64,000 bases of DNA from positions 1 through 64,000 of the forward strand of contig CALUZA010000018.1 in assembly GCA_944325185.1 (NCBI GenBank), written 5' to 3'. Shown in pieces: positions 17,160-25,881 of the stretch (position 1 is the first letter of the stretch; each line of letters begins with the position of its first letter). Source of the DNA: Candidatus Gastranaerophilales bacterium. Lineage in GTDB: Bacteria > Cyanobacteriota > Vampirovibrionia > Gastranaerophilales > Gastranaerophilaceae. The translations under genes were made by a program, and so were the position numbers. The notes below the pieces were generated by a model. The model was not told the origin of the DNA and did not search any database. It saw only the letters and a list, made by a program, of their open reading frames with translations.

Positions 17160-19199
17160 TTATTTTTCCATTTCCGAGCTTAGCTTGTTTTGATAAATTT
17201 CTTTAATTGGTTTTAATTCAAACTCTAAATTATCAAATTTTATTTTATCACCGAAATATTTGCCCAAGTACAAATATGGGATTTGGTATTTGTTTAATTC
17301 ATTGTCGATTTTATTTTCGGTTATTAAAATGTATCCTGATAAATATTTTCTAAAATATATTTCTTTTGGAGCCGAAATTTCAAAACCAATGTTATAAAAA
17401 CAGGCATTTTTCAATAATGTTCCGATTATTCCATATCGTCCTATTGTTTTAGCTGAAGCAATTAATTTTTCTTTATGCAGATTAAATATTGCCTGTTTTA
17501 ATTTTGTTTCATATCTAAATTCATTTGTTTGGTTTTTTGTTTTGCCAAAGAAATATATTTCATTATTTTTAAAAATTTCAGGCCTAATCAAAGAATTTTC
17601 ATTTTCTAATGTCCCAACCATAGCAAGAGTTGCACACGGCGGAATTGTTTTTTCTTTGAATTCATTATAAAAAGATACATTTCCAGAAACCACCGGAACT
17701 TTAAATTTAAATGACAAATGTTTTAATTCATCAATGGTATCTAAAAAATCACTTTGAACAATTTCTCTTTCGGGATTTGCAAAGTTTAGGCAATTTGTTA
17801 GTCCTTTTGGTTCAAACCCATAGGAAACAAGTTTTCTGTATAAAGTTAAAAAACTGTTTTTGACTGCTGATTTTGCTTCTAAATTTAATGTTGTTTTTGT
17901 GCATATTCCAATAAAAGCAGGTATTTCTTTAATATATTGTATTCCTATAGAGTTTTCTTTTTGTGAAAAAGCTGTTCTTCCCTGAACTTCCATATCAAAT
18001 TGAGAATAGATATATTCTTTTGAAACAAAGTTTTCATCATTTATCATTTCAACAAATCTTTCTTTTAAAGATTTGTTTTCTTTTTTTAAAGGTGCAGTTT
18101 TTATATTGTTTTTGTTTAGCTCAAATAAATACGGCTCACAAAGGACATTTAGAGGAATGTCTGCTAATAAATTATCGTTGTGAAAAATTTTATAAGAATT
18201 TCCTTTTTTTGTTTCTCCAATTAATGAAAAATCTAAATCGTAGTTATTTGCTATTTTTTTAAAGTCTGAAAATCCTTTTTTATCGATTATAAATGCCATT
18301 CTTTCTTGTGTTTCGGAAAGCATTATTTCGCTTGGACTAATATCTTTAAATTGACAATGTACTTTATCTAAGTATAATTCTGCTCCACATTGCCCTTTAT
18401 AGCACATTTCGGATGTTGAACTTAAAATTCCGCTTGCGCCTAAATCTTGACATGCAATGGTTGAATTTAATTTATTTATTTCAATTGTTGCATCTATAAG
18501 TCTTTTTTTTGTGTATGGATCTCCGATTTGCACACTATTTCTTGAAGATTTTTTTTCATCCAATACGTCTGATGCAAAAGTTGCGCCGTTTAGTCCGTCT
18601 ATTCCTGTTTTTGAACCCAATAAGACAATGTATGAATTTTCTTTCGCTTTAGAAAATTTAATTTCATCATTTTTGACTATTCCGAGAGCTAAAACGTTTA
18701 CAATGGGTGTTTTAGAAAAATTTTCATCAAAAATAGTCTCACCTGAAATTACGGGTATTCCGACAGAATTACCGTATGTACTTATTCCTCTTGTTACTTC
18801 GGATAAGTAATATTTTGTTTTATTATCTTTTAATTTGCCGAATTTTAATGAATTTAAAAGGCAAACAGGGTATGCGCCAAGAGAAAGAACATCTCTTATT
18901 ATACCTCCTATGCCTGTCATAGAGCCTTGATAAGGTTCGATTGCACAAGGGTGATTATGGGATTCCATTTTAAAAAATATGCTGTAGTTTTTTATTTTGA
19001 TACAACCTGCATTTTCATTTTCGTAATTATCATTAGTATAAAAATTTGACAGATATTTCTTGGAGTGCAAATACCCGCAATGCTCTGAATGCATAGCGGA
19101 AAATAAGCATAATTCAAAATCATTTGGAATTCTTTTGAGTCTTTCTGTTATACTTTTATATACTTTTTCATCTATATTTAATTTTTTATAAAGTTCCAT
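17160..19199 (-). CDS. purL: FGAM synthase large subunit (small PurL type)
   Basis: With PurS and PurQ this 679-residue ATP-dependent enzyme converts FGAR to FGAM (step 4). Key motifs: SAMHSEHCGYLHSKKYL, MESHNHPCAIEPYQGSMTG, GIGGIIRDVLSLGAYPV, QDLGASGILSSTSEM and MLSETQERMAFII. It is shorter than the usual 730-740 residues of Bacillus PurL but contains both AIRS halves. A separate glutaminase (purQ) and purS directly upstream show that it is the multi-subunit type. It overlaps purQ by 14 nt. Codon use is strongly A/T, like the rest of the operon. Confidence 0.93.
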   Translation of the reverse strand: MELYKKLNIDEKVYKSITERLKRIPNDFELCLFSAMHSEHCGYLHSKKYLSNFYTNDNYENENAGCIKIKNYSIFFKMESHNHPCAIEPYQGSMTGIGGIIRDVLSLGAYPVCLLNSLKFGKLKDNKTKYYLSEVTRGISTYGNSVGIPVISGETIFDENFSKTPIVNVLALGIVKNDEIKFSKAKENSYIVLLGSKTGIDGLNGATFASDVLDEKKSSRNSVQIGDPYTKKRLIDATIEINKLNSTIACQDLGASGILSSTSEMCYKGQCGAELYLDKVHCQFKDISPSEIMLSETQERMAFIIDKKGFSDFKKIANNYDLDFSLIGETKKGNSYKIFHNDNLLADIPLNVLCEPYLFELNKNNIKTAPLKKENKSLKERFVEMINDENFVSKEYIYSQFDMEVQGRTAFSQKENSIGIQYIKEIPAFIGICTKTTLNLEAKSAVKNSFLTLYRKLVSYGFEPKGLTNCLNFANPEREIVQSDFLDTIDELKHLSFKFKVPVVSGNVSFYNEFKEKTIPPCATLAMVGTLENENSLIRPEIFKNNEIYFFGKTKNQTNEFRYETKLKQAIFNLHKEKLIASAKTIGRYGIIGTLLKNACFYNIGFEISAPKEIYFRKYLSGYILITENKIDNELNKYQIPYLYLGKYFGDKIKFDNLEFELKPIKEIYQNKLSSEMEK

Positions 19200-19830
19200 A
19201 AAATTCTTTTTCTATAGTATTTTTTATAAATTCAAAAATTATCTTGCCTTCTTTGGGTTTAAAAGGAGTAGTTAAATTTCTTTCAGGATGAGGCATTAGA
19301 GCTAATATATAATTTTTTTTGTCATATAATCCGGCTATATCACAATATGAACCGTTTGGGTTATTTGTATATTTTATAATTTCATAGTCATTTAATTTTT
19401 CTTTATTTTTAATGTAATATCTTCCTTGATGGTGAGCTATAGGTAATTTAAAAGTTTTATCTAAAAATTTTAGCTCAACATCCTTGCAAATAAATTTTCC
19501 GGAAGTATTTTCCAAAAGCGCACCTTCAATTAGTCCCGCTTCTGTTAATATTTGAAAGCCGTTACAAATTCCAAGAATAAAAATTTTTCTTTTTTTTAAG
19601 TTGTTTTTTAAACTATTGATTATAGGAGTATATTTTGCAATTCTGCCGCAAGAAACATAATCTCCATAGCTAAAACCTCCGGGAAGAACAATTAAATCAA
19701 ATTTATTTAGGTTTTCTTCGTTTTGATTTATTATATATGGTTCAAACCCTATGTTCAAAAGAGCATCATAGGTTTCTTTTTCGCAATTTGTTCCAAAAAA
19801 TTTAACTACTGCTGCTTTTATTTTTTGCAC
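19186..19830 (-). CDS. purQ: FGAM synthase glutaminase subunit
   Basis: PurQ is the class-I glutamine amidotransferase that feeds ammonia to PurL. This 214-residue protein carries the nucleophile Cys in ILGICNGFQILTEAGLIEG, the His-Glu dyad in ALMPHPERN, and the N-terminal VVKFFGTNCEKETYDAL and LPGGFSYGDYVSCGRIAKY. It overlaps purS by one base (TAATG type) and purL by 14 nt, as expected for stoichiometric synthesis of the PurSQL complex. Confidence 0.94.
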   Translation of the reverse strand: MQKIKAAVVKFFGTNCEKETYDALLNIGFEPYIINQNEENLNKFDLIVLPGGFSYGDYVSCGRIAKYTPIINSLKNNLKKRKIFILGICNGFQILTEAGLIEGALLENTSGKFICKDVELKFLDKTFKLPIAHHQGRYYIKNKEKLNDYEIIKYTNNPNGSYCDIAGLYDKKNYILALMPHPERNLTTPFKPKEGKIIFEFIKNTIEKEFYGTL

Positions 19831-20087
19831 TATAATTCCTCAAAATTCTCTATTTTATAAACTTCAACAACAGGATTTATTAATATTTTTTGAGCTAATT
19901 CTTCAATTTTTTCGCAAGCTTCTTTTTTTGAGTTTGCAAGTATACTTATTTCGTAAAATTTACCCTTTTTTACTTTAAAATTTTTGCAGATATCAAGCCT
20001 TTGAGCTATTTTTTCAACAACTTCACCCTCGGGATCCTTGATTTCATCTTTTAATTTTGTTGATATTTTGAATATAAATTCTTTCAT
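19830..20087 (-). CDS. purS: FGAM synthase subunit PurS
   Basis: PurS is the small structural subunit that bridges PurL and PurQ. This 85-residue protein has the family pattern LKDEIKDPEGEVVEKIAQRL, VKKGKFYEISI and a C-terminal ILINPVVEVYKIENFEEL. It is the first gene of the purine operon. Upstream only 90 bp separate it from the divergent ABC exporter, leaving no room for a purine riboswitch. The sequence TG-A-TATTAC lies 6 nt before the ATG with no Shine-Dalgarno, so leaderless initiation is plausible. Confidence 0.92.
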   Translation of the reverse strand: MKEFIFKISTKLKDEIKDPEGEVVEKIAQRLDICKNFKVKKGKFYEISILANSKKEACEKIEELAQKILINPVVEVYKIENFEEL

Positions 20088-20177
20088 AAATAAGTAATAT
20101 CACAAAATATTAAGTCATAAAAGTTAATTTATTTGTTTTTATGTAATAATGTTTTTAAGTATTGAGGAAGTTTAAAA

Positions 20178-21992
20178 ATGAGATTAGACAACATTAAAAC
20201 AGATAAAGCTTTTGATTATAATTATCTTTTAAAAAGAATTTATCCATACATAAAACCTGTTTTATTTAGAATTATAATTGCTTTTGTACTTGCAATTCCA
20301 TTGGGTTTGCTGGATGGTGCAACTGCATTTGTGTTAAAACCATATATTGATGTGGTTGTAAACGGTCAAACATTTGAAATTGGCGGATATACATTAACAA
20401 GAGATTTTCTTGCTATGTGGATACCTCCGGGAGTAGTTATTTTTGCTGGTATTCAAGGGACTTTAAGATATTTAAACACTTATCTTTCTGATTGGATAAG
20501 TTTAACTATTGCAAATTCGGTCAAAGTTGATTTATTTAAAAAGTTGATTTTTTTAGATTCAAAATTTTATGATGAAAATTCTTCCGGACTTGTAATTTCC
20601 AGATTTTTAAATGATCCTGATTTAGCGTCCAGACAGCTTATCAATAGTATTAAAACCTTAATAACTTCGCTTACAAGTGCATTGGGACTTATATTTGTTC
20701 TCTTGTATAATTCATGGGAACTTGCTGTTGTTGGTGTAATTGTTCTTGTGTGCGCATTTTTACCAATGGCTTTTTTAAGAAAAAAAATAAAACAGGTTTC
20801 AAATAAGACAACTGTTGTAGGTGGCGATATTACAACATCTTTTAATGAAACATATAAAGGAAATAAAGTAATTTCAGGATATAACTTACAGGAAGATATT
20901 TATTTAAAAGTTAAAAAACTTATACGTGAAACTTTTTCTTTGCAGATGTCATTAACAAAAAGAACAGGTTGGCTTTCTCCGATTATGTACATAATTGCAA
21001 GTATTGGAATAGCTTTTGTCATGCTTGTTGGAAATAATTTGATTATTAATGGCAGATTAACGACAGGAAGCTTTGCAAGTTTTATTACGTCTTTATTGCT
21101 TTTATATAAGCCGATAAAAACCATAGGACAAGATTTAACAAACATGCAAAGCATTTTTGTTGCGATTAATAGAGTTTTTGAATTATTTGATTTTAATTCC
21201 AGAATTGTTGATTTGGGGAAAAAGCAGCTGGATTTCAGACCTTCTATAGTAGAATTCAAAAACGTGCATTTTTCATATAATGAAGATAAAGAAACTTTGC
21301 ATGATATTTCTTTTAGGGTTGACGGTGGTCAAACTCTTGCAATAGTTGGAAATTCGGGTGGCGGAAAATCTACAATAGTAAACCTTTTGCCGAGATTTTA
21401 TGATGTAAATTCCGGAGAAATTTTATTTGATGGAATAAATGTAAAAGATTTTACTCTTAATTCGCTTAGAGATTCGATTTCAGAAGTTTTTCAAGATAAT
21501 TTTTTATTTTCAGGTACCATTAAAGATAATATTTTAATCGGGAAAAAAGATGCGACAGATGAGGAAATTGAAAAAGTTATAAAAGCTTCGCATTTGGATG
21601 AATTTATTTCCGAATTAGAAAATGGTATAGATAGTTATATTGGCGAAAACGGAGTATCGCTTTCGGGTGGTCAGCGTCAAAGAATTGCAATTGCAAGAGC
21701 TATGATTAAAAATGCGCCCATAGTTGTTTTAGATGAAGCTACAAGTGCTTTGGATAATAAATCTGAAAAAATTGTTCAAAAAGCTTTGGATAATTTAATG
21801 CAAAATAAAACTGTTTTTGTTATTGCACATAGACTTTCAACTATATTTAATGCTGATAAAATTATAGTCGTAGATGATGGTAAGATTGTTGAGCAAGGTA
21901 CACATGATGAACTTATAAACATTCCCGATGGAAAATATAGGAATTTGTACAATATGCAATTTAAAAATCAAGAAAATTTTGTTTCGGCATAA
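20178..21992 (+). CDS. ABC exporter, MsbA-like (permease-ATPase fusion)
   Basis: This 604-residue half-transporter has six membrane helices in residues 30-330 (for example PVLFRIIIAFVLAIPLG and ALGLIFVLLYNSWELAVVGV). A nucleotide-binding domain follows at 355-595: Walker A VGNSGGGKST, Q-loop EVFQDNF, signature SLSGGQRQRIAIARAM, Walker B IVVLDEATSALD and H-loop IAHRLST. The family exports lipid A-core, lipids or drugs as a homodimer; MsbA is the nearest type but the substrate is not proved. The start is supported by GAGGAAG 10 nt upstream. It diverges from purS. Confidence 0.88.
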   Translation: MRLDNIKTDKAFDYNYLLKRIYPYIKPVLFRIIIAFVLAIPLGLLDGATAFVLKPYIDVVVNGQTFEIGGYTLTRDFLAMWIPPGVVIFAGIQGTLRYLNTYLSDWISLTIANSVKVDLFKKLIFLDSKFYDENSSGLVISRFLNDPDLASRQLINSIKTLITSLTSALGLIFVLLYNSWELAVVGVIVLVCAFLPMAFLRKKIKQVSNKTTVVGGDITTSFNETYKGNKVISGYNLQEDIYLKVKKLIRETFSLQMSLTKRTGWLSPIMYIIASIGIAFVMLVGNNLIINGRLTTGSFASFITSLLLLYKPIKTIGQDLTNMQSIFVAINRVFELFDFNSRIVDLGKKQLDFRPSIVEFKNVHFSYNEDKETLHDISFRVDGGQTLAIVGNSGGGKSTIVNLLPRFYDVNSGEILFDGINVKDFTLNSLRDSISEVFQDNFLFSGTIKDNILIGKKDATDEEIEKVIKASHLDEFISELENGIDSYIGENGVSLSGGQRQRIAIARAMIKNAPIVVLDEATSALDNKSEKIVQKALDNLMQNKTVFVIAHRLSTIFNADKIIVVDDGKIVEQGTHDELINIPDGKYRNLYNMQFKNQENFVSA

Positions 21993-22000
21993 TTAAATAC

Positions 22001-22051
22001 TTGACATTTTAGTTTGATATATTATTATTGAAATTGCGCAAAGCGTATAAT
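22001..22051 (+). promoter_or_regulatory. Promoter region of tRNA-Val
   Basis: A consensus -35 TTGACA (22001-22006) and TATTAT (22023-22028) are spaced by 16 bp, about 37 nt before the tRNA. A second TATAAT lies at 22046-22051, 13 bp before the tRNA 5' end, without a good -35. Either could drive the tRNA. TTGACA is rare in the window, which makes the first pair stand out. Confidence 0.5.
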
Positions 22052-22064
22052 GAAAATATGTTTT

Positions 22065-22140
22065 GGGCGTTTAGCTCAGTTGGTAGAGCGCTTCCCTTAC
22101 AAGGAAGATGTCGGGAGTTCGAGCCTCTCAACGCCCACCA
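22065..22140 (+). tRNA. tRNA-Val (anticodon TAC)
   Basis: A 76-nt cloverleaf. Acceptor stem GGGCGTT pairs with AACGCCC; D arm GCTC-AGTTGGTA-GAGC; anticodon arm CTTCC-CTTACAA-GGAAG with anticodon TAC; T arm GGGAG-TTCGAGC-CTCTC with one G-U pair. The 3' CCA is encoded. A Rho-independent terminator follows one base later. Confidence 0.97.
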
Positions 22141-22141
22141 T

Positions 22142-22171
22142 AAAAAACCACTCATTTAAGAGTGGTTTTTT
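22142..22171 (+). terminator. Rho-independent terminator after tRNA-Val
   Basis: Stem CCACTC (22148-22153) pairs with GAGTGG (22160-22165) around a 6-nt loop, flanked by A6 and T6, giving an A/T-extended hairpin followed by a T run. The next 250 bp up to 22422 contain no gene, only AT-rich sequence with no obvious structure. Confidence 0.85.
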
Positions 22172-22422
22172 ATTGCGTTTTGAGACTTTGCTTCTTTTGG
22201 TTTTTTAAAATTTGTACAACACATGTTCAAGTTGTATATTTTGCGTTGAATTTTACACTTGCTATGTATTTATGCTTTTATAAAATTTGCACAATAGCAT
22301 ATTTTATGTTGCTTTAGTTTGGTTTTACAATAGCTGTCTTTATGATTTTAATTATAATCTATTTAACATTTTGAGCTAAATTTTGATTATATGAATTAAG
22401 AATGTCGACTTTGGGTGAAATT

Positions 22423-24468
22423 TTACTGTTGTTTTTTATTTAGTTTAATTTCTTTTTTTAATTCATTTATGAATTCATCTCGGTATAAAAAACCCAAATG
22501 TGCCCCGTTGTTGAAAAGAGTGAGTTTATTGTCACAATAGTTTCTAAGGGTAGAAAGTTGTTTTTTATTTGTTAAATAATCGTCAAGGCTATGAAAAATT
22601 CTGTAATTATCTGAATTTATAAGATAGTCAGAAATTGAATTTAGACTGCTTAGTGCGACCAGTTCTTCATAAGAGCAATTAACCAGTATATATTTTTTAA
22701 TATAATCACTAAAGTTAAAATTATAGATTAAATTATAAAAATCTTTTTGGTTGAAGTTTGGATTATTTTCCATTTCGGTTGCATAAGTTAAATCGGATAA
22801 TTTTTGATGAAATACAAAAGCGCTGATTAGTTTTCCTTCATAAGGACTAAAGGGTAAATTGTTTGGAATTTTTCCGGACATTTTTGTTTCGTTGAATGTC
22901 CTTATTGCTTTTGCTGTTGTAATTGCCGCTTTTTCTTTAAAATCATTCGGATAATTTTTCCAAGCATTAATTATCTTATCTATTTGATTAATGGCATAAG
23001 TTAGTTCAAAAGGCGGGCATATAGCTATAAACTTATCAATATTATTCGCGCCTGTTTGATATTGTTCGTTTGCCAAAAATAAAACGGCATAGGCACCCAA
23101 TGATGTTCCAAGAGCCGTTCTCTGAAGAAAGACCCTGTCATATTTTTTTGATAAATAATTAATAGAATTGTTGATTAAAGTGTTTACATATTTGATATCG
23201 TTTTTTATAATACCGATTTTATGTCCTTTTTCTATACTTTTTAAAAATTCCCATTGAAAATGACTTCCTAAAATTAAAACACTGTATCCTTCGTCATAGA
23301 AAAATTTAGCTAATATTGTGCTGTGGTTATTGTTTATCCCTTCTCCAACGGAAGGGAGCAGTATAACAAGCGGAGAGCGTTTGTTTTTTTGCAAGATATA
23401 TCTAAAATTATATTTGGGTCTACCTTTTACAATTTCGACACTTGCGGTTTTTATTTTTTTATCGAAATTTCTGTTCCAAATGGATACATCATGCCATATT
23501 GATTTATTTGCTTCTTTTACATCTAAAAGCGCTGTTCTCATTGAATCTAAGACGGGGCTTTGCGGGTTATAGTCAGTTAGAAATATATCTGCAGTCAATT
23601 CTTTATTAAAACAATCGCCAACTATAAGATTTGAATTTTTTCCCACCGCTCCTTTGACTTGTAAAAATTCTTCTTTTTTTTGGTTGTCTACAAGCTCAAC
23701 TTCATCAAAATCGTCTTGTTTTATGCTTTCAAGAACCTTTTTTCTGTCGTAATTTGAGAGTTTTATATATTTTTCAACTCCAAAGAATTTTTTAGCTATA
23801 TCATAAGGGTCTGCAAAATTCGATTCAACTAATTTGAGCATAGGTTGTATGTATGCTGTTCTATTGATTAAAAGTCCCATTTTTATTGCTGCAGCAACAG
23901 GAGATGCTATGTATGTTGTCGGATTTAAGCCAAAATCAAGTATTCTTCCAAAAATATCTCTTGTTGTAGTTGCTGAAATAAATGGCAAAACAAGAAAATT
24001 TCCGCATTTAACTTTGCATTTTGCAAGCGCTTGTTCCATATCTTCATTGTACATTTCAAGATGAAAAAGCTTATATGCAACATCAATAAGTCCTGCGGCT
24101 CCAAGAGTTGTATTAATTAAAAATCTTTTTGTCTCATTTTTAACTGCATCTATATCTCTTTGTAAAAATGAACTTACAAGTCTTTTTGGATATTCGATGT
24201 TGCTGTACATTCTATTTAGAGAGTCGATTACAAAATTTGGAAAAATAGAGGCCCATAAAATATGAATTTTTTTGGCAAAAATTTTATTCATTTTCAAATT
24301 AAAAGAAAAAATTTTTCTGTTAAAGTCTTCATATTTGTCCTCATTTAAAAATATTGAATCATAACATGGGTATTTTTGATTTTGGTATTCAATTGGTTGT
24401 GTTGCTAATGCGTTAATATTTGAAAGGGATAAATGCAAAAGTAAAATAAAAGCTATAATTTTTTTCAA
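22423..24468 (-). CDS. MlaA/VacJ-like domain fused to an alpha/beta hydrolase
   Basis: This 681-residue exported protein has a signal peptide (MKKIIAFILLLHLSLSNINA) without a lipobox Cys. Residues 46-240 are an MlaA/VacJ domain: EDFNRKIFSFNLKMNK, KRFLINTTLGAAGLIDVA, FLVLPFISATTTRD. Residues 365-681 are an alpha/beta hydrolase: LVILLPSVGEG, nucleophile Ser456 in LGTSLGAYAV, acid Asp629/630 and His657 in NGAHLGFL. MlaA normally removes misplaced phospholipid from the outer membrane; the hydrolase could act on such lipid, which is inference. The start is a TTG with GAGGA 9 nt upstream. No other mla gene is nearby. Confidence 0.82.
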   Translation of the reverse strand: MKKIIAFILLLHLSLSNINALATQPIEYQNQKYPCYDSIFLNEDKYEDFNRKIFSFNLKMNKIFAKKIHILWASIFPNFVIDSLNRMYSNIEYPKRLVSSFLQRDIDAVKNETKRFLINTTLGAAGLIDVAYKLFHLEMYNEDMEQALAKCKVKCGNFLVLPFISATTTRDIFGRILDFGLNPTTYIASPVAAAIKMGLLINRTAYIQPMLKLVESNFADPYDIAKKFFGVEKYIKLSNYDRKKVLESIKQDDFDEVELVDNQKKEEFLQVKGAVGKNSNLIVGDCFNKELTADIFLTDYNPQSPVLDSMRTALLDVKEANKSIWHDVSIWNRNFDKKIKTASVEIVKGRPKYNFRYILQKNKRSPLVILLPSVGEGINNNHSTILAKFFYDEGYSVLILGSHFQWEFLKSIEKGHKIGIIKNDIKYVNTLINNSINYLSKKYDRVFLQRTALGTSLGAYAVLFLANEQYQTGANNIDKFIAICPPFELTYAINQIDKIINAWKNYPNDFKEKAAITTAKAIRTFNETKMSGKIPNNLPFSPYEGKLISAFVFHQKLSDLTYATEMENNPNFNQKDFYNLIYNFNFSDYIKKYILVNCSYEELVALSSLNSISDYLINSDNYRIFHSLDDYLTNKKQLSTLRNYCDNKLTLFNNGAHLGFLYRDEFINELKKEIKLNKKQQ

Positions 24469-24556
24469 TTTTTAAATCCTCAAATTTAATTTCTTTTAGA
24501 TTTATATTCTCTATTTGAAAAAAATATAATTAGCTTGTTTTCTATTAATCTGTTCG

Positions 24557-24598
24557 ATTGCAAATAGACCGTCTGATATCAGACGGTCTATTTGCAAT
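24557..24598. repeat. Perfect 42-bp palindrome without spacer
   Basis: The 21-nt arm at 24557-24577 (starting ATTGCAAATAGACCGTCTG) is followed directly by its exact reverse complement at 24578-24598. There is no loop and no T run on either strand after it. It lies between the 88-aa gene (ends 24613, minus) and the MlaA-hydrolase start, so it may act as a transcription barrier or a protein-binding site. A copy elsewhere in this window was not seen. Confidence 0.85.
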
Positions 24599-24612
24599 TA
24601 TATATACAAGAA

Positions 24613-24879
24613 TTATTTTTTAGTTATTTCTGAAACTTTTTTAAGTATTTCAATAAGGCATTTAGCTGCAAGAGATAATCCGACAAGAACTACTCCTGCG
24701 CCAACTAAGGTTTTTTTATTGACCTTCTTTGATGCATCCTTTATTGATTCTTTTTTCATAAAAACATCGGCTTTGTCTTTTACAAAAGAACCTGCTCTTT
24801 TTGCCGTATTTACGGCTTTATCATCTATTTCATTTAGTCCGTTGATAATTTTTGAAGGAGCGTTGCTGATAATTTTCAT
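24613..24879 (-). CDS. Small membrane protein, unknown
   Basis: I do not recognise this 88-residue protein. It is Lys-rich with one predicted membrane helix near the C-terminus (TLVGAGVVLVGLSLAAKCL, about 56-74). The first half (GLNEIDDKAVNTAKRAGSFV) is amphipathic. The start is backed by GGACAGGTAG just upstream. It lies 12 bp after the 274-residue gene on the same strand and probably shares its mRNA. The two proteins have similar Lys/Ala-rich composition and may work together. Confidence 0.7.
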   Translation of the reverse strand: MKIISNAPSKIINGLNEIDDKAVNTAKRAGSFVKDKADVFMKKESIKDASKKVNKKTLVGAGVVLVGLSLAAKCLIEILKKVSEITKK

Positions 24880-24891
24880 AATCTACCTGTC

Positions 24892-25716
24892 CTATTTTAT
24901 TAAAGCATTTGCTACGCTTGCCATGACTTCATAGCCGTTTTCTTGAGTTTGAGCTTTGTCTGAAAAACCAAGCAAACCTACTATGTCGGATACAAAATTA
25001 CTTTTTTGCTTCTTGTTTTCCAGTTTTTCTTTTGCTTCGTTTATTTGTTTTTTATCAAGAGCATTTTCAAATTTGTCTGCAGCTCCGTTTGCTGCTGTTG
25101 CTGCAACAGTTCCTGCTCCCGCAAGGCTTATTAAATCACGAGCATTTACTACGCCAAATTTTTTCATAGCACCTGTAATTTTATCACCCAAAGAAACTCC
25201 GCCTTCGGTGTTCGTATATATTTTATCTGCTACATTTCTGATGTTTTCAAGCAATTTGGTATCTTCACCATTTGCTATAAAGCTGCTAGCAGCTTTCGAT
25301 ATTTTTTGTTGCGTAGAGGCTGTATCGATGCTTTTTGCAACTTTGCCTGCTACTCCAACTGCAGTATTGCATGCTTTTTCACCTATAAGTACAGCTGTAT
25401 TAACTATACCTTTTGATACGTTTGTACCTTTAGCTAAAATAGCCGCAAATGTTGCGACAGCTCCGACAATCGTTGGAAGCTTGACATCTTTTCCTGCTTT
25501 TTTAACTGTTTCTACGTATTTTTTTATGTCTTCGCCGGTAATATTTTTTGCTTCGGCTTTGGTTGTGTCCTCTTTTGGCGGTTCATTTTCTGTGTCATTA
25601 GTTTCGAAAGTATCAGAAGATTCATAATCATAATCTGGAGTTTGATCCTCATATTCGGAACTTTTTACATCGTTTCTACCTGTAAAATTGAATGAATTTA
25701 GAGCATTTATTCGCAT
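24892..25716 (-). CDS. Lineage-type protein with N-terminal FNFTG tag
   Basis: This 274-residue protein has no recognised domain. The ATG at 25716 is chosen because AGGA lies 8 nt upstream and the protein then begins MRINALNSFNFTGR, matching the MKI/MRI...FxG starts of two other proteins here. A Glu/Asp/Thr-rich disordered segment (about 15-60) follows, then Ala/Gly-rich hydrophobic helices: KLPTIVGAVATFAAIL, GIVNTAVLIGEKACNTAVG and DLISLAGAGTVAATAANG. These may associate with membrane. A longer start at 25743 is possible but lacks the ribosome site. It leads a two-gene operon with the 88-residue protein. Confidence 0.7.
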   Translation of the reverse strand: MRINALNSFNFTGRNDVKSSEYEDQTPDYDYESSDTFETNDTENEPPKEDTTKAEAKNITGEDIKKYVETVKKAGKDVKLPTIVGAVATFAAILAKGTNVSKGIVNTAVLIGEKACNTAVGVAGKVAKSIDTASTQQKISKAASSFIANGEDTKLLENIRNVADKIYTNTEGGVSLGDKITGAMKKFGVVNARDLISLAGAGTVAATAANGAADKFENALDKKQINEAKEKLENKKQKSNFVSDIVGLLGFSDKAQTQENGYEVMASVANALIK

Positions 25717-25881
25717 GGTCTTTTTCCTAACTGAAGTAAACACACTTGTATAAAGTTAAAACATAATTTTTTTTGCTAAATTTTTTTTGTTTTTCTTTAC
25801 AAATGTTTACACTATCAACACTAAACTGATTAACTAGAATATTCTAAATAAAAAGCATTACTTTTGCAATAGTTCGATTGT

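Noticed and set aside
20088-20177. Purine riboswitch or PurR box before purS
   Set aside because: The gap to the divergent gene is only 90 bp, shows no conserved riboswitch core, and a promoter lies next to the start codon.
25744-25881. Short inverted repeat TTCGAT/ATCGAA at the rarA 3' end
   Set aside because: Arms are only 6 bp and no T run follows on the minus strand; not a convincing terminator.
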